A stretch of 64,000 bases of DNA, taken from Rhyacichthys aspro. Taxonomy: Eukaryota > Chordata > Actinopteri > Gobiiformes > Rhyacichthyidae. Of the stretch, positions 23,226 to 35,500 are shown piece by piece. Under the pieces are notes generated by a model, which ran no database searches, was not told the origin of the DNA, and worked only from the letters and a program-made list of their open reading frames with translations. The stretch covers positions 17,351,758-17,415,757 of the forward strand of contig CM072162.1 in the NCBI GenBank assembly GCA_036850595.1. Direction: 5' to 3'. How positions within the stretch are numbered: the first letter of the stretch is position 1; each line of letters begins with the position of its first letter. The position numbers and the translations under genes are program-made.

Positions 23226-26200
23226 ATGGTTTCTCACAGATCCACAAAAGGAGCCTCCAAAGCCCGGCGGGACCACATCAATCATGAGATCAGGAATATG
23301 CGTGCCCTGTTGCCCATTACCCCTGAGGACCAAGAGCGTCTCTCCTACCTGCACTCCATGGCCGCCATCTGCACCTACATCAGAAAGTCTGTTCTTTTCC
23401 AAGGTAAGTCTTTAAAGTTTTATACTTTTCTAGTCCACATTGACTGACAAACTAAAAATCACTGCTAAGTTTAGAGTTCTTTAGGGGATATACTTTTTAA
23501 AAGAAAGTGTGACAACCCAAAAATGCAAAGTGAAGATAACAATGAACTTTTCCTACCTCCCTTAAGGATTGCCGTCAAAGGAAAGATCCCACTGCTCGCT
23601 GCCGTATGAGGCCTTTCTTCAAGCCCTGCATGGCTTCATCCTGGTCACCACCACCCAGGGGAGGCTGGTCTACATGTCCGAAAACGTGGCTGAATATTTG
23701 GGGATTTCCATGGCGAGTGTCTTTTTAATACAATGTCTTCTTTGGATTCAAACTCATGATTAAGACTCTTGGGAAAGGTTAGCCTTTAGAGCTTAAGAGA
23801 AAGACTTTTGGGAAAGGATTTGATTTTTTGTGTGATTTTACAAAGAGCAAAGAGTGAGTGTGCAAAGTGCTGAGAAAAAAAACCCAGTGATGTAAATGAG
23901 AGAACTTAGTTTAGCGTCCTTTGATAGTTTTTTATGATAATACCTTACATGAAGTATTAGATCAGACTGGGCCCTTTTTTAAGGCTAATTGCACTGTTTA
24001 CTTTTTTAGGTGGATGTTCTTCAAGGAGACTCTTTATATGACATTGTGGAGCGATCTGACATTGATATTGTCAAATCAAACCTGGAATTTGACAACAACT
24101 CATCTCCAGGTAAAAATGCTCACTTTTTACAACACCACATATTACTCCAAATATAAATACTTCATTTAAACTAAACATTAAATTTGTTTTCCTTCAGAGA
24201 GGAGCTTTGTTTGTTCTATGCAAACCTCCAAAGCCTTTAAGCTCCAAAATGGCAGCTGCTGCTCCATGCTGGTCCAGGGGAGCTTCCAGTTCTTCCCTCA
24301 GCCTAGTTTGTCCTCTTCCTCCACTCATCCCGCCAACAAGCCCCTGTTTGTAGCCCTCTGCACCCCCACAGTGAACCGCCTGAGGAACAACAACTCACAG
24401 TTCTGCCACACTTTTAGCAGCGTCCACAGACTGGACATGACCTTTGCTCAAGTGTCAGAAAGGTATTTAAACAGATTCTGTATGACCCACACTTTTTAAG
24501 TAGTAGTTGCTATGCTTTTGACTGATATACATTTTTGCATTATTTACAGTGTTCTTTATTATCTTGGCTATTCATCTAAAGAAATAATAATGGATAACAG
24601 ATCGTGGTACAGTCTCATACATCCGGAAGATCTTTCTCTCAGTGCAGAGTGTCATAAAAGTTTGGGTAAGTGTCTAATACACTTCACAAAAACAAAAACT
24701 GTAATAATGAAGTTAATGTACCAAGCATTAAAGTCAGAGGTAAACAAAAACTACTCATATTTCACTATTTTATGGGACATTAAATAGCCGACAAGCTTTA
24801 ATAGTTTCTTAGTGAGGCTTTAGAAGGTCTATTTATTATGGCAACAAGCTTTCTGTAATGAAGCAAGCAGTATATAAATCGCATTAGTAGTTTCATTGTG
24901 GTTATTTACAGTGAGACATTTATGTGATTGCATTTGTCTTTCCCAGTGCAGGCAGATGAGGGCTGCCAGGTGCAGTTAGTGCTCCGACTCCAGTGCAAGG
25001 ATCTGTCATGGTCTTGGATCTATATTCAAGCTAACAAGGACCCTGAGAGCATCAGCTGCACTAACTACATCCTCAGGTACGGCAAAGCTCAGTTTCTTTC
25101 TTTCACACCTGAACTGAGGGGTAAAGAAAATGTCAGTGCAACTTAAAAACACCTAGTGTAATAGATGTCTGTGCTCTTGTAGTGAAACAGAGGCCAGATT
25201 CCTGCAGCAGAAAATCAACAGTGATGTTTGTGGACCAGTGGATTCCTGCCACTCTGCAGCACAACAGGCGCTGAGCTACAAAAGCAGTAAATGTTTGAAA
25301 AGGCAGAGGACGTCTAGCAGCCAAAGCGACGAGCCGTGTGCCAGAAAGAGGAGAGACTCAGAGCAGGATCAGTTGTATGTGGCGTTTCGAGGAGATAGTT
25401 CACCTGTTCCCCCGTGTGAGAGCCCTGCCATGTTCACCCCTCCCTACACACCCTCTTCCTCCAGCTCCCCTCTCAGCCATGACCTTCTGATGGATGTGCA
25501 CGGATACTCGGATCAGCTGCTTTCTTCTCCCGAGGGCTCTCCGTCCTATTACTCCTACCCACAGGCGTCGCTTACCTGTCACCAATCCCCCTCCGAGTCT
25601 TTCCCTGCGGCCGCTGAACAAACCTTCGACCAAGCAGCTTTGGGCCCGCTCAGCTCCCACTCTACGCTCTCCTCCTCATCTCCCTCCTTTGATTTCCCAG
25701 CTTGTACATCGGATGCTCGATTAGTTCCAGATTGCCTTTCTGCGTCCGACATGTGTGAGAGCCCAGCAGACTGTACCCTGCATCAAGACGACTTCAGCCT
25801 TCTGGAGCAGCCACAAGGGGGCAGTGTTGTCCACTTGCACCATGTTCCTGAACATGCATTGCCCATACAGCCCAGTCTTCTCACCCCCAGCCAATCTCCC
25901 ACGTCCCAAGAGACATTTCAGTACAGTGAGAGGGAGCGGGCAGAGATCAGTATTCTAGCTCAGCAGATATCCTCCCTGGCGAATAACTTTGACATGTTCC
26001 ACACTCTGAGCCCAGTTCGAAACACAGGCCAGCCTTCAGTCAACCAGGTTTCTGCTTGTACCTGGCCACAACACACTTCTCTCTCCCCGGTGCCTGGTTT
26101 TAAACGTGAGCTTGTCGAGTGCATGTTTGACAGCATCTTAAATGAACTTGACTTGGTCACTAGAAAACGCAGCTCACCTGACACTGGAGTCGTTCCCATC

Positions 26201-26476
26201 AGCTTCGGGCAGCACATCAGGAACGAGCAGGCGCCCCTGGGTCTCTCCCCGAACATCACAGAGGACGCACTGCCAGTAGATCACTTCACTTCAGGCAGAA
26301 TAAGCATGGATCAAAACAATGGGTTGCATCAACTCAACCACTACATCCACAGCAGCCTTCAGCAAGGTAAGTCTTCCACCCACTGAGATGTTGTCTTTGA
26401 TAGCTGCAGAGGGATTTCACTAATGTTTCTTTCATTTCTTCTTTCAGGTGGATGTGCTGAAGAAAACCTGTATTGA
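23226..26476 (+). CDS. npas4l: npas4l, NPAS4-like bHLH-PAS transcription factor (8 coding exons, 715 aa)
   Basis: A nuclear bHLH-PAS transcription factor, expected to bind DNA as a dimer with an ARNT-type partner. Coding exons are 23226-23403, 23567-23712, 24010-24109, 24198-24462, 24550-24665, 24947-25076, 25183-26366 and 26448-26476. Their 2148 bases join into one frame. The start ATG has A at -3 and G at +4. Residues 5-58 form the bHLH, with the family signature RSTKGASKARRD. PAS-A spans about 68-140. PAS-B spans about 229-300 (YYLGYSSKE, SWYSLIHPEDL, WSWIYIQ). A basic bipartite stretch at 348-369 looks like a nuclear localisation signal. TPPYTP at 397-402 and FQYSERERAEI at 557-567 match NPAS4, and LHQLNHYIHSSLQQ near the end resembles its C-terminus. 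The bHLH is too diverged for npas4a or npas4b as I remember them, which favours npas4l, the zebrafish cloche gene that drives endothelial and blood specification. NPAS4 family is certain; the paralogue is likely. Confidence 0.87.
23713..24009 (+). other. npas4l intron 2 with a non-canonical GC donor (GC-AG)
   Basis: Homology places the exon 2 end at the Met of the GIS-M/VDVLQGD junction, matching the NPAS4 phrase SM-VD. The bases after that ATG are GCGAGT, so the donor is GC rather than GT. The acceptor is TTTTTTAG before 24010. The nearest GT (23717) would add four bases and break the frame. GC-AG introns are a known minority class. Confidence 0.75.
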
Positions 26477-27275
26477 AATAAGTCTGTGACTTACTGGATA
26501 CCACTTGTATGACATATTGTCACATTAATCTTCCTTTGCTGGATTCAAAGAAACTGCAAAGACAAATGAAGGACATGTTTGCTTTGGTGATTTCTCTCTG
26601 AATGACTTATCTGTGAATGTAGAAAAGAATCTAAAGTAGATTCAGTTCTTTGCTGTGACTACAGCTTTGTCTTCATTTCCCAAGACTGCTGTCATGTCTG
26701 TTTATGCTGATGTCTTATACTACTTATGAGAAACGGTACTATTTAAAAACTGTTTTGACAACACTTACAGGTTGAAAAGAGAGTATATTTTTCTTGTTCT
26801 AACAGTTTACAATTGAGCACTTTATCAATGTCAGAGCCACATGAATTATAACATGAGACACTGAGCAGCAAGAAGGATTATTCTGAGAGATATGCTTCTG
26901 TACAAATCAATTTAGGTGCCTTATAACAGGCTACATTTGTAGAGAAAACACTTGATAGATAGAAAAACACCTTTATTTTTGTATTTGACTGTTATGAAGG
27001 AGCTCAATAAGCAAAATGGAGCGGAACTACCTCAATGATACATCAAAACACATTCCACATTCACTGAACAATGTATTTAGTTATGTTTCAGACTGACACT
27101 GACAAATTTTACTTAACTGCTTTTTCTTATTGCAGTATGAAATGTAAACTTCATGCATTCCAGATTTGTTTTCCTTAGTGGTACTTTATAAACGTGTAAA
27201 TAAAGTATTGATGAATAATACATAAAGACAATGAATCGTGTGCTTTGTTTGTGTCTAATAAAGATAAATGGTGGA
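26477..27275 (+). other. npas4l 3' untranslated region
   Basis: After the TGA at 26474-26476 there is about 0.8 kb of AT-rich sequence with at least three ATTTA pentamers, which in vertebrate immediate-early transcripts are associated with rapid mRNA turnover. AATAAA signals at 27199-27204 and 27257-27262 probably mark two nearby polyadenylation sites. Confidence 0.6.
27199..27262 (+). terminator. npas4l polyadenylation signals
   Basis: Two AATAAA hexamers, at 27199-27204 and 27257-27262, with TGTGCTTTGTTTGTGTC between them serving as a GT-rich downstream element for the first. Confidence 0.6.
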
Positions 27276-29560
27276 TGTGTTGCTGGGAGCTGTTATGGTG
27301 ATTTTCTCAAGAAAATATATTAAATTTACATTGCACCACATTTTACATTAAATTTACATTACACCATTTATTAAAGGCTTAATTCATCACAAGTGGGTCC
27401 ACGGTGTGTTGCACAAACAGTGGCTGTGATGAGCTGGCGTGTGGATAAACACACTCTACATATAGCCCACTGGGCTCCTCAGTGCCCCATTGATTTTCAC
27501 ATTGTGACTGGTCAGACCATAAGAGTATATAAACTGTACACAATCAATTATGTGTGTGGACAGCTGTGCCGAGCCGATGCATGGTGAATAGGCTGACACA
27601 GATATGCACTGAGTACCCGCTGAGGTGATTGACGGCTCACACTGTTTAAACAGAGCGAGGCTTTATCAGTGATGCTGCACTGCAGAGATTTCCTAGTCAA
27701 TTTAAAACAGCCACTAGATGGAGTGATCGCTCTAACCCTGCCCCTGTGACACATATGTACATGATAATAGAGTGATATTAGGAGTGTGAAATACAGTGAG
27801 AAGCAGTGTGTGTTGCTGCTGAGAGCACAATGCACAAAAGTTACATGATTCAGTCCGTTCACGAGCAGACCGTCCAGATGCCTGTGTTATCCACAGAGAC
27901 CTAATTAAGAGTGATGTCTCTTGAAGGATACAGCAGCAAATAAAGTTCCCTAACAGCTCCCTACATCTGGCACATCAGGTCTCCTGTATCGTCCCGTTAC
28001 CTGGAACTATAATAATGATATCCCCGAGGCAAAGTGACACCGATGGCACTGAAGAGTTTTGTCCACATTGAGGAGGCAGTAAGCATCTGCTTCACCCCCA
28101 TGACCCGAGAGTGCTGGCCACCAACAAAGGCCTGCTAACAATGACAATAGAAGAGTGCAAGAGAATGTGCTATCCCCGGCAAATACTGCTGCTTTTTCTC
28201 TCCAGCAAAGATAAATGGGTGTTTATTGGGCCAGACACTGCATATAGGCTATACAACATTTTAGCTTTAGCATGAAACGCAATAGATGTCTTTTCTCTAT
28301 GGGGCAGGTTACTCTCCACTCATTAAGGCAGTGCTGTCAAATTCATTTTCAACAGGTTGCATTAATAAGTGGGACTCATATCACAGCACAATGATTATGA
28401 TTGACTGACTTGCTTCGACTTAAATCACTGCATGTAGCCTTGTAACATTGCATCAAAGCCCTCAATACTTCAACAGAAGTGGTTCAGTGATGATTACGGT
28501 GCAAGATGTCAAACAAATCTAAAGATACTTATGTCATTCATGATAAATCTTTGGTCTTTGTACAACCTGAAAGTCCGTTGAAACCACACAGTGTACGATT
28601 TTAGGGCCATGGTGTGTCCTCTTTAACATCACAGTTGGGTTTAGTTTTCTGTTTCATGGCAAACAAAGCTGAAGTGACTTGTTAGATAATAGGTTGACAA
28701 CAAAAGCTTGACTGTATAACACTGCTATGTTTAGAAAAGACAGCTTCATCACCGGTGACTGTGAACACCCCCTGTATTAACCATTCACACTGATGCCTTC
28801 AGGACACCATGACGCTTTCAGTGACTAAGAAAGTCTGTTCGGGGTTTTTGATGCCAAATACAGTCTGCAGTTTGCGAAATAAGCAGCAGATGTAAAACAT
28901 GATTACTGTTTTGTTTTCAATCTAGTGTTTTAAATAGAAGTCAATAAAAACACAAGTGAACTGGTGAACAGATTTCCACAACAATGTAATGTGAAGGTGA
29001 AAAGAGAAGTCAGTTTTTATGACAATATAACTTGTTTTGACAGGTGCATTAAAGCTTATGTCTCTCCAAAAACCAAACCTTTGCTATGGAATATGACTAA
29101 ACAATTTGACTGGCTAAAACACTTTCTAATCCAGGTTTTTGCAACAGGGTCAGGCAAATTAGACAATTGCGTATATAGATCCTCAAGTAAAAGCAAAAAA
29201 AACAAAAGAATACATAAAAATAAAATAAAATGAAGAAATAAATGAAAATAAAATAAATATATATGAATAAATAAATTAATGAATGCATGAAAAAAGAATA
29301 AGTAAATAAATAAATAAATAATAATAATCTGACCAATCCTATTATACTCTTATTATTGGATTTGATATGACCAAATATAAAATCCTCACTTTTGCAAACT
29401 TCTCTGTAAAATAATAATTGTGCTTGAGGCGTTTTCCAACATGATTATTTCCACCAAATTTAGTATGTGTTGGGTCCCCAAAATCCCTGGAGACGCCTCT
29501 GTTACTAATATCGTCAGCTGGAAGTAGCGCCGGCGGCCTCATAACTTTGTGTGTATCACT
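27276..29560. other. Intergenic stretch downstream of npas4l
   Basis: I see no exon, RNA gene or named repeat apart from low-complexity A-rich sequence at 29205-29330. All open frames are short and unconvincing. Confidence 0.5.
29205..29330. repeat. A-rich low-complexity tract with AAAT units
   Basis: About 125 bases made almost entirely of A and T, with repeated AAAT/AAATA units, clearest at 29301-29325. Confidence 0.8.
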
Positions 29561-29756
29561 CCGCACAGGTGAATCGGATTAGAGACTGATTAAGTTCCGG
29601 CTGCGGAGAGGAGACAGCGCTGTGGTTGTTACCTGATCCGCGTGGACATGTTTCGTGGAAGAAAATGTAAAATTTCTAAAGGCAATGCAAAAGATGTGAG
29701 TGGAAAACTTCCACAAAGAAGAAAGTGGTAGTGTTTCAGACGCTCAGGTGACAGGT
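29520..29756 (+). promoter_or_regulatory. Candidate promoter and first exon of an unidentified transcript
   Basis: In an AT-rich region this patch is GC-richer and carries GGCGCCGGCGGCC-like and GTTCCGGCTGCGG sequences; the latter contains an ETS-type TTCCGG core, as in many TATA-less vertebrate promoters. An ATG at 29648 opens 16 codons (MFRGRKCKISKGNAKD) ending exactly at a GTGAG donor (29696). A second donor, CAGGTGAGTG, lies at 29757. No downstream partner exon can be named, so it may be the start of a coding gene, a non-coding RNA, or nothing. Confidence 0.25.
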
Positions 29757-29804
29757 GAGTGAGTTTCTCTGCAGCACAACACCTGCAAATATGACGTTAC
29801 ACAT

Positions 29805-30107
29805 AGGGCTGTCTCATTTCAATTTCGGCTCCAAACGATCACAAAACCTAGACTCGAGAAATAAAACTATTATTTATTACTTGTTTTCCACGAGATTGTA
29901 GAGGAACACATTGTTCTGATTGACTTGCACATTGATCTTATTTATTTATCTTAATTATTATTTCTGTTTTTATTATTTCACTGTTTTGTGCAATAAATCC
30001 AGCATATTTCCAAAGTCAATGAGTAATCGTTTAAAAGAATCGTCGTTTCAATAATCACCAAAATAATTGTGATTATGAATTTTTTTTTTCCATAATCGAA
30101 CAGCCCC
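29805..30107. mobile_element. MITE with AGGGCTGT termini
   Basis: The left end reads TAGGGCTGT and the right end, reversed, reads TATGGGGCTGT. About 300 bases of AT-rich sequence lie between, including CATAATCGAACAGCCC near the right end, a phrase typical of a common fish hAT-type repeat. It has no coding capacity and sits directly after the candidate exon at 29.6 kb. Confidence 0.5.
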
Positions 30108-32401
30108 ATAAAGGAATAGGGAGCCCCAGAGAGGACATTTGATAGAAAAAAAACCCTAATAATAGGATGCCTCGAGTTTTTTAAAGCGTGGGAACGACCA
30201 ACAATGTGAGGCCACCTGTAAATTTTTACGTGGCCTTGTGTTAATTATCTCGTGGGAAGGACAAACAACGCAAGATTCAAAGTTAAATAACGCGAGATCG
30301 ACTAATATTAATAATGTTTATATAGGCTTAGTTTTTTATACTACCTAATGGGAAAAAAGTTTAGTATCAAAATAGCCTTATAGATGTTTTTATTTGCTGT
30401 TAGCACAATGCACTTAAATATGAATTACCTTTTTTACTCAGGCTTTTTTTTTATGAATTTGAAGGATTATATTGCCTGTATGTTTATCAAAATCATCAAA
30501 ATGTAGCTGGCACTGTAGATTTAAAGCCTAAAAATAGAACTGATATTAAAACAAAGGAAAGCCCTATAAGCACAGACCCACACACACTTTACAACTTAAT
30601 GCATCATTTAATTACACAAATGCCTCTCCTGTGTCTGATATGAGATTAAGATGATGAGAAATAATATGACCGATATCTGGAGTCTCGCAGGAGTCTGACG
30701 GTGGAGGTAAATGATGAAACGCTTGTGGTGGCTGTGCTTCATACCAGCGCCGGTGAACATTATCCCGCTCAGTGGAGGTGACAAAAGTGAAACACGGGGA
30801 AAACTGTCACCTGCCTGACTTTAGTGCTGTCTAAAGTGCTTTCTCCGGTGGATGGCTGGAGGGTGGATGCTGAGGCAAAAGTGCATGTTGCGCTGTTAAA
30901 GAGAGCAGCTCGTGGATGGGATTGTTTTGAAAGTGATGCCTCCCACAAGCAGCCCGGTTTTCATATTCTGCCACACAAATGATATTCCTCATTTTCCTCA
31001 CAAAGATATGGTCTCTCGATTGAAACTCTCTGACTGCGGGGCCTCAGGTGGCACTGCTGCGTCTTTGTTTATTTACTAGGCTTATCCTTTTATTGCTGCT
31101 GTAACTACCCTTGCTATTGAAGGCTTATCTCAAGGTATACAGTGGTTTGAAATAGACAAAGGCACACAAGCCCGTCCAACTCAGAACGTGGTATGTCTAT
31201 TTTGCTGCAGGATTATTTGGCAGATGGATGCAGTGACATAGACAATAGCTGGCTGGTCATGAGGGAGACCACAGCATGTTAGCCTCAACCTGCTTCCTTA
31301 TTCTTCTCACTTTGCAAAAGGAACCTGCTCCGTCTGTAATTCATTTCCCCTTTGTCCCGACACATAAAACACCTTCATTATTTTTTTTTTGTCTATAACA
31401 TTGTCCCACTTTTCACAGAAGCCCCATCACCTGACTGGTCTTGGCTCAGTCGCAGCATGCTGACAATGTAATTGGGTTAAACAAAAGGATCTAAAATAAC
31501 CCATTCCTTCAGGACTCCTCCTTCTTCCTCCTGTTGCCGTGCCTTAAACCGTCTCAACAGATCGCAGTCATGCAGAGTCAACACATCCCGCTGATATACA
31601 CCAGAGGAACAGCAGCCAACCGGGGCGGAGAATAAAAACAGCCCAGCACACATACATATGAATGTCTGACTTTGTGTATTCTCTATTGTTCTTTCAGGGA
31701 GGAATCTGCAGCTCAAAGCAACAACACACCTGTCCACAGAAGAGACGAGCACGTCCCACTGTGGTGAGACTCAAAAACATGCCACGCTTTGTTGATGTGA
31801 TCTTTTAGAAAAGCCACATTTCCACACAAGGCTCTTTGAAATACCATGTTGCACAGTCCCAAACACTTTTTCACTGCAAGTTCTTCTTTACAAAAAGCTC
31901 CTACAGCCTTTTATTGTCAGTCAATAATCTTTTTTTTTTTTTTTTTAATACCTTTTACCTTTAGAACCATTATTAATTAGCTACAAGTACCAAGACTGAA
32001 TACAAACATTGATTAAAGGGCCAGATTTGGCAAATGTGCATAAAAGGCAAGGACTGTAATTCATTGCACAATCTGAAAATCAGTGTATGATGTTTTATGG
32101 CTATACAATTTAAGCACACTTGACTTGATCTGGCTACAGTAAGCTAAACCATAAAGCAGCATTTATCAAACGATACAGCCTTCTATTGAGGGCATTACAT
32201 CGGTCGTGAATTTGAGCTTCATTTAAAATTAATTTTTCACACAAAAAGACATTTATTTCAAGGCTAAACTCTTTAAGTAAGGCAAACCTGTACCCTTTTA
32301 TTATTCCAAAACCCATTTTCAAGTGACATCAACAGAAAAAATGGACTGACATATAATCACATACTGTCCATAGTTAAAAGCCTCCTAAACATGTTTTTTA
32401 A
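30108..32401. other. Gene-poor stretch with one weak exon candidate
   Basis: No supported gene. The segment 31698-31763 has a good acceptor (TTGTTCTTTCAG) and a donor (GTGAGA), is 66 bases long and open in more than one frame, but resembles no protein I know. T-runs occur at about 31381-31390 and 31931-31946. Confidence 0.3.
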
Positions 32402-32549
32402 AGATATTTTTTGGCCTTTTTGCCTTTATTTTGATCGGATGGTAAGCAGACAGGAAACGGGGTGAGAGACAGGGGAATGACATTGGGTAAATGACCCGAG
32501 TGGGAATTGAACCTGGGTCTCTCTACCAGATGAGCCACGGGGTGCCCCC
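32402..32549 (-). mobile_element. tRNA-derived SINE
   Basis: Read on the minus strand, the element begins GGGGCACCCCGTGGCTCATC. It has an A-box-like TGGCTCATCTGGTAG (32523-32537) and a B-box-like CAGGTTCAATTCCC (32502-32515), the two halves of an RNA polymerase III tRNA promoter. The tail reads AAAATAAAGGCAAAAAGGCC, the 3' end of a SINE very common in spiny-rayed fish. It is not a functional tRNA gene because no cloverleaf follows. Confidence 0.7.
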
Positions 32550-35500
32550 TACACCACGTTTTTTCACATCTTATGCAAGTCACACTTTAAAAACAGGACT
32601 TTTATTGTTAATATGATACATGTAGTTTACACTATGATAAGATAATAATCAGTGTTAGGTTTAAGGGGCAATGCATAACTTTCAGCCCAAAAATATATAT
32701 TCCCACAGAACCCTCAGCTGGGATGAGAACTTATCACCAGAGATTATGTGACTGACGCGCTTTACCACACTCAAATAGAGGGTGCAGGAATAGACCAATA
32801 CACTGGACCCTGGCAGAGTCGTATTTGTACAAAATACGTTAAAATGACTCTACCATTTCAGAGGACATGTTTTTTTCTTCCAAGAGCCTGTAGCGTGATC
32901 TGCGCCCTCTACTGGACAAAAGTTAATCCGTTCTTTTTCAAGATATTGTCAAAATCCATCAGTTTTGTTTACAGGTATCAGATATTTATCATCTGTTGGT
33001 GGTTTAAAGCCATAACATCAGATTTTGCCACAGCTAAAAGTCAGTAGTTTACATAACATGGGTTTTTGGCCATACTAATGCAAAATGTAACAAACTTTAT
33101 CCTTAAAAACTCTATAGACCGGCCTAAGGTACTCTTGTTGCAGTGAGCACTTTAAACTGGCCCCAAGTTTTAAAGGCAGAGGATCCCTGAACATTATGTG
33201 TATTTATGCTCCATAATCTCAACCTCCAGCATTCACAGAATCGATGCTCTCTGCTGGATTTCCAATACGCAGCGGCATATCGCTGAATCTCTGCAAAATA
33301 CAGTTTGATTTTCTCGAGCGCCGCTGTTGTTCTTGGCATTAATGAGGCTGTTTGAAGAAACTGATAAATCTAGAGAGATGTCAGTAAATATTTACATGCA
33401 CAAATGCTGGTAAGCGATGGATTATGTTTACTGCATATGTTTGAATGTATTGTAAACATGTTTATCTCTGTATTTCTGCTGAATTCCCAAAAGCAACAAA
33501 AGGAAAAACATGTAGAGCATCCTCACCATCATCATGAGAGTGCCTGCATTAATGAGAACAATTATTTAGTCACATTAAAATCCATTTAAGAAAATAACAT
33601 ATTTGACAAATGGCCAAACAGAGAAAAATAGTATTAGCTCTGGATTAATTGGTTCCATTTGTTAATCAATTTCATGACCTTGTTTTTAGAGGAAAGATAA
33701 ACAGCTCCATTTATACTGAACAGCAATGTTGAAATAGTGGCATATTCATACATTTCTGTGGTCTTCACTGAATTTATATGTATTTCTACCATGCTTCTGT
33801 TGAGATGTATGGGTCGGTTAGTACAGCTCAGTTTGGTTTGAGTTGTGTTGTGTTTCTAAATTTGATATAAACAGTATTTGAGGCATAAAAGCACCGCTAT
33901 TAAATATATAAAAACTAAGCATGTAAAACTTTGCGTTGTGTGAGACTGCAGTAAACAGTAAAGGAAGAAGTTTGTTGTGTTTAGCTCCACCTTTTACCAA
34001 CAGTACCGCTCTTTTTGATACAATACGCTGTTAAGGGAGGCTTTTTGCTCCAATAGGATCGTGCCCTCTGTCTGTGACTGTTCTGAGACGGAAAAACATT
34101 AGCGTCCATGTCGTCACAGACTCTTGTGACTTGCATGTTCAAAGCACTCGTGACATTTATTGAAACTGGACGTAATCACATTTGACTGACAGGAGGCAGC
34201 AGTGTGAAATAATATTGGCTTTTGTCATTTTCTTTTGTGTGTGTCGCTGTGCTTGTGAAGTAGGAGGAGGAGGGGGCGTTTTAAAATTCATCACAAATCT
34301 TGAGACCTCTTTCAACACTCAGTTAGCTCGGGTTTTAGCTCTCATTAATAATTCTGATGGTGCCAACTCACTCAAAGGGCACAAGGCAACAGCTCATGCA
34401 TAACACAGATGAAATCAATCATATGTTTTGCTACATCTCTTTCGGTTTTAAAAAAGGACAATTCACAGCATTATTGTTGCCTATCAGCCATTTTAGAGCT
34501 CAGGGATTTGATGAAGCGTCTAAATAATACATCCTCTTGGAAAGTTCTTGGGATTATCTTATGTTGTGGAGATATTAATATTTCTGAAAAGCTGTGCTGG
34601 CAAAGTGGAAGCAGGAGATGGAGCCTCATGAAGTCGACGCAGCAGGGGCCAAAACCTTTCTGCTGCAGAGGAAATGTGTCCCACATACTTCAAACAAATC
34701 ATAGGGAAACTCCTGTGACACCGGTGAAACGTGGCAAAGGGTTGTAAGTGCAAAACTCTTTAATTTTAGACCAGCTTCTTTTTCCTTCGTCTGAGATGTG
34801 ACAGTGAGCATTAATTATAGTCTACACATTATGGCACGGTATGAGATTGACAATATGATAATATAATTGAAAATATAACTGTAAAAGCTTTTCATTTCTA
34901 TGTACTATCTGGTCTTGTCTCATCAGCTCTATTTATACAAATGGGATGTCGTGGCATTTGTGAGTTTTCATAGTGTGACATTTTGACATTTGCCTTGAAA
35001 CCTGTAAACATTGTGAATAGTTTATATCAAGGTACAACGGAGCAACAGCTGCTGAAAGGTTGTTGTTCTTAGTGTTGTGTAAACATTCAGATTTGATGGC
35101 TGACCTGTTTTTGTTCTGTTTTTATTCAGTGCTTTCTGTTTACAAGAAGCAGAGGACGTGGCAGAACAACGTAATGATCTTCTTGTGTATTCCTTTTCAT
35201 TTGAAATGTTGATGCATGCTGAAGGTTAATTATATAAATTTTTGTGATTGTTTTCATCTGCGTTAGTCTGCGTGACAAAGATATGTCAGGTTTTACTCAC
35301 AGTTTGATGAAGAAACCTGACGTTGGTAACCAGTTTGAACGGGGCAGTAGAGTTGGTGGGTGGTGTCCTGCAAGAGTCTGAAGAAGTGGTTTTAACAAAC
35401 AGATAGGACTAATCTCTTGTGGTTTCTCTTGGATGCTGAATATTCTAACTCGACGGCGGTCAGTGTGGGTGGTCTGAGATGCACTGCGATGGAAATGCCA

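Noticed and set aside
32498..32549. A tRNA gene on the minus strand
   Set aside because: A-box and B-box-like motifs are present but no cloverleaf forms; the following sequence is SINE body.
35130..35170. A 41-bp exon between TTTATTCAG and GTAATG
   Set aside because: The splice signals are acceptable but the peptide is uninformative and no neighbouring exon supports it.
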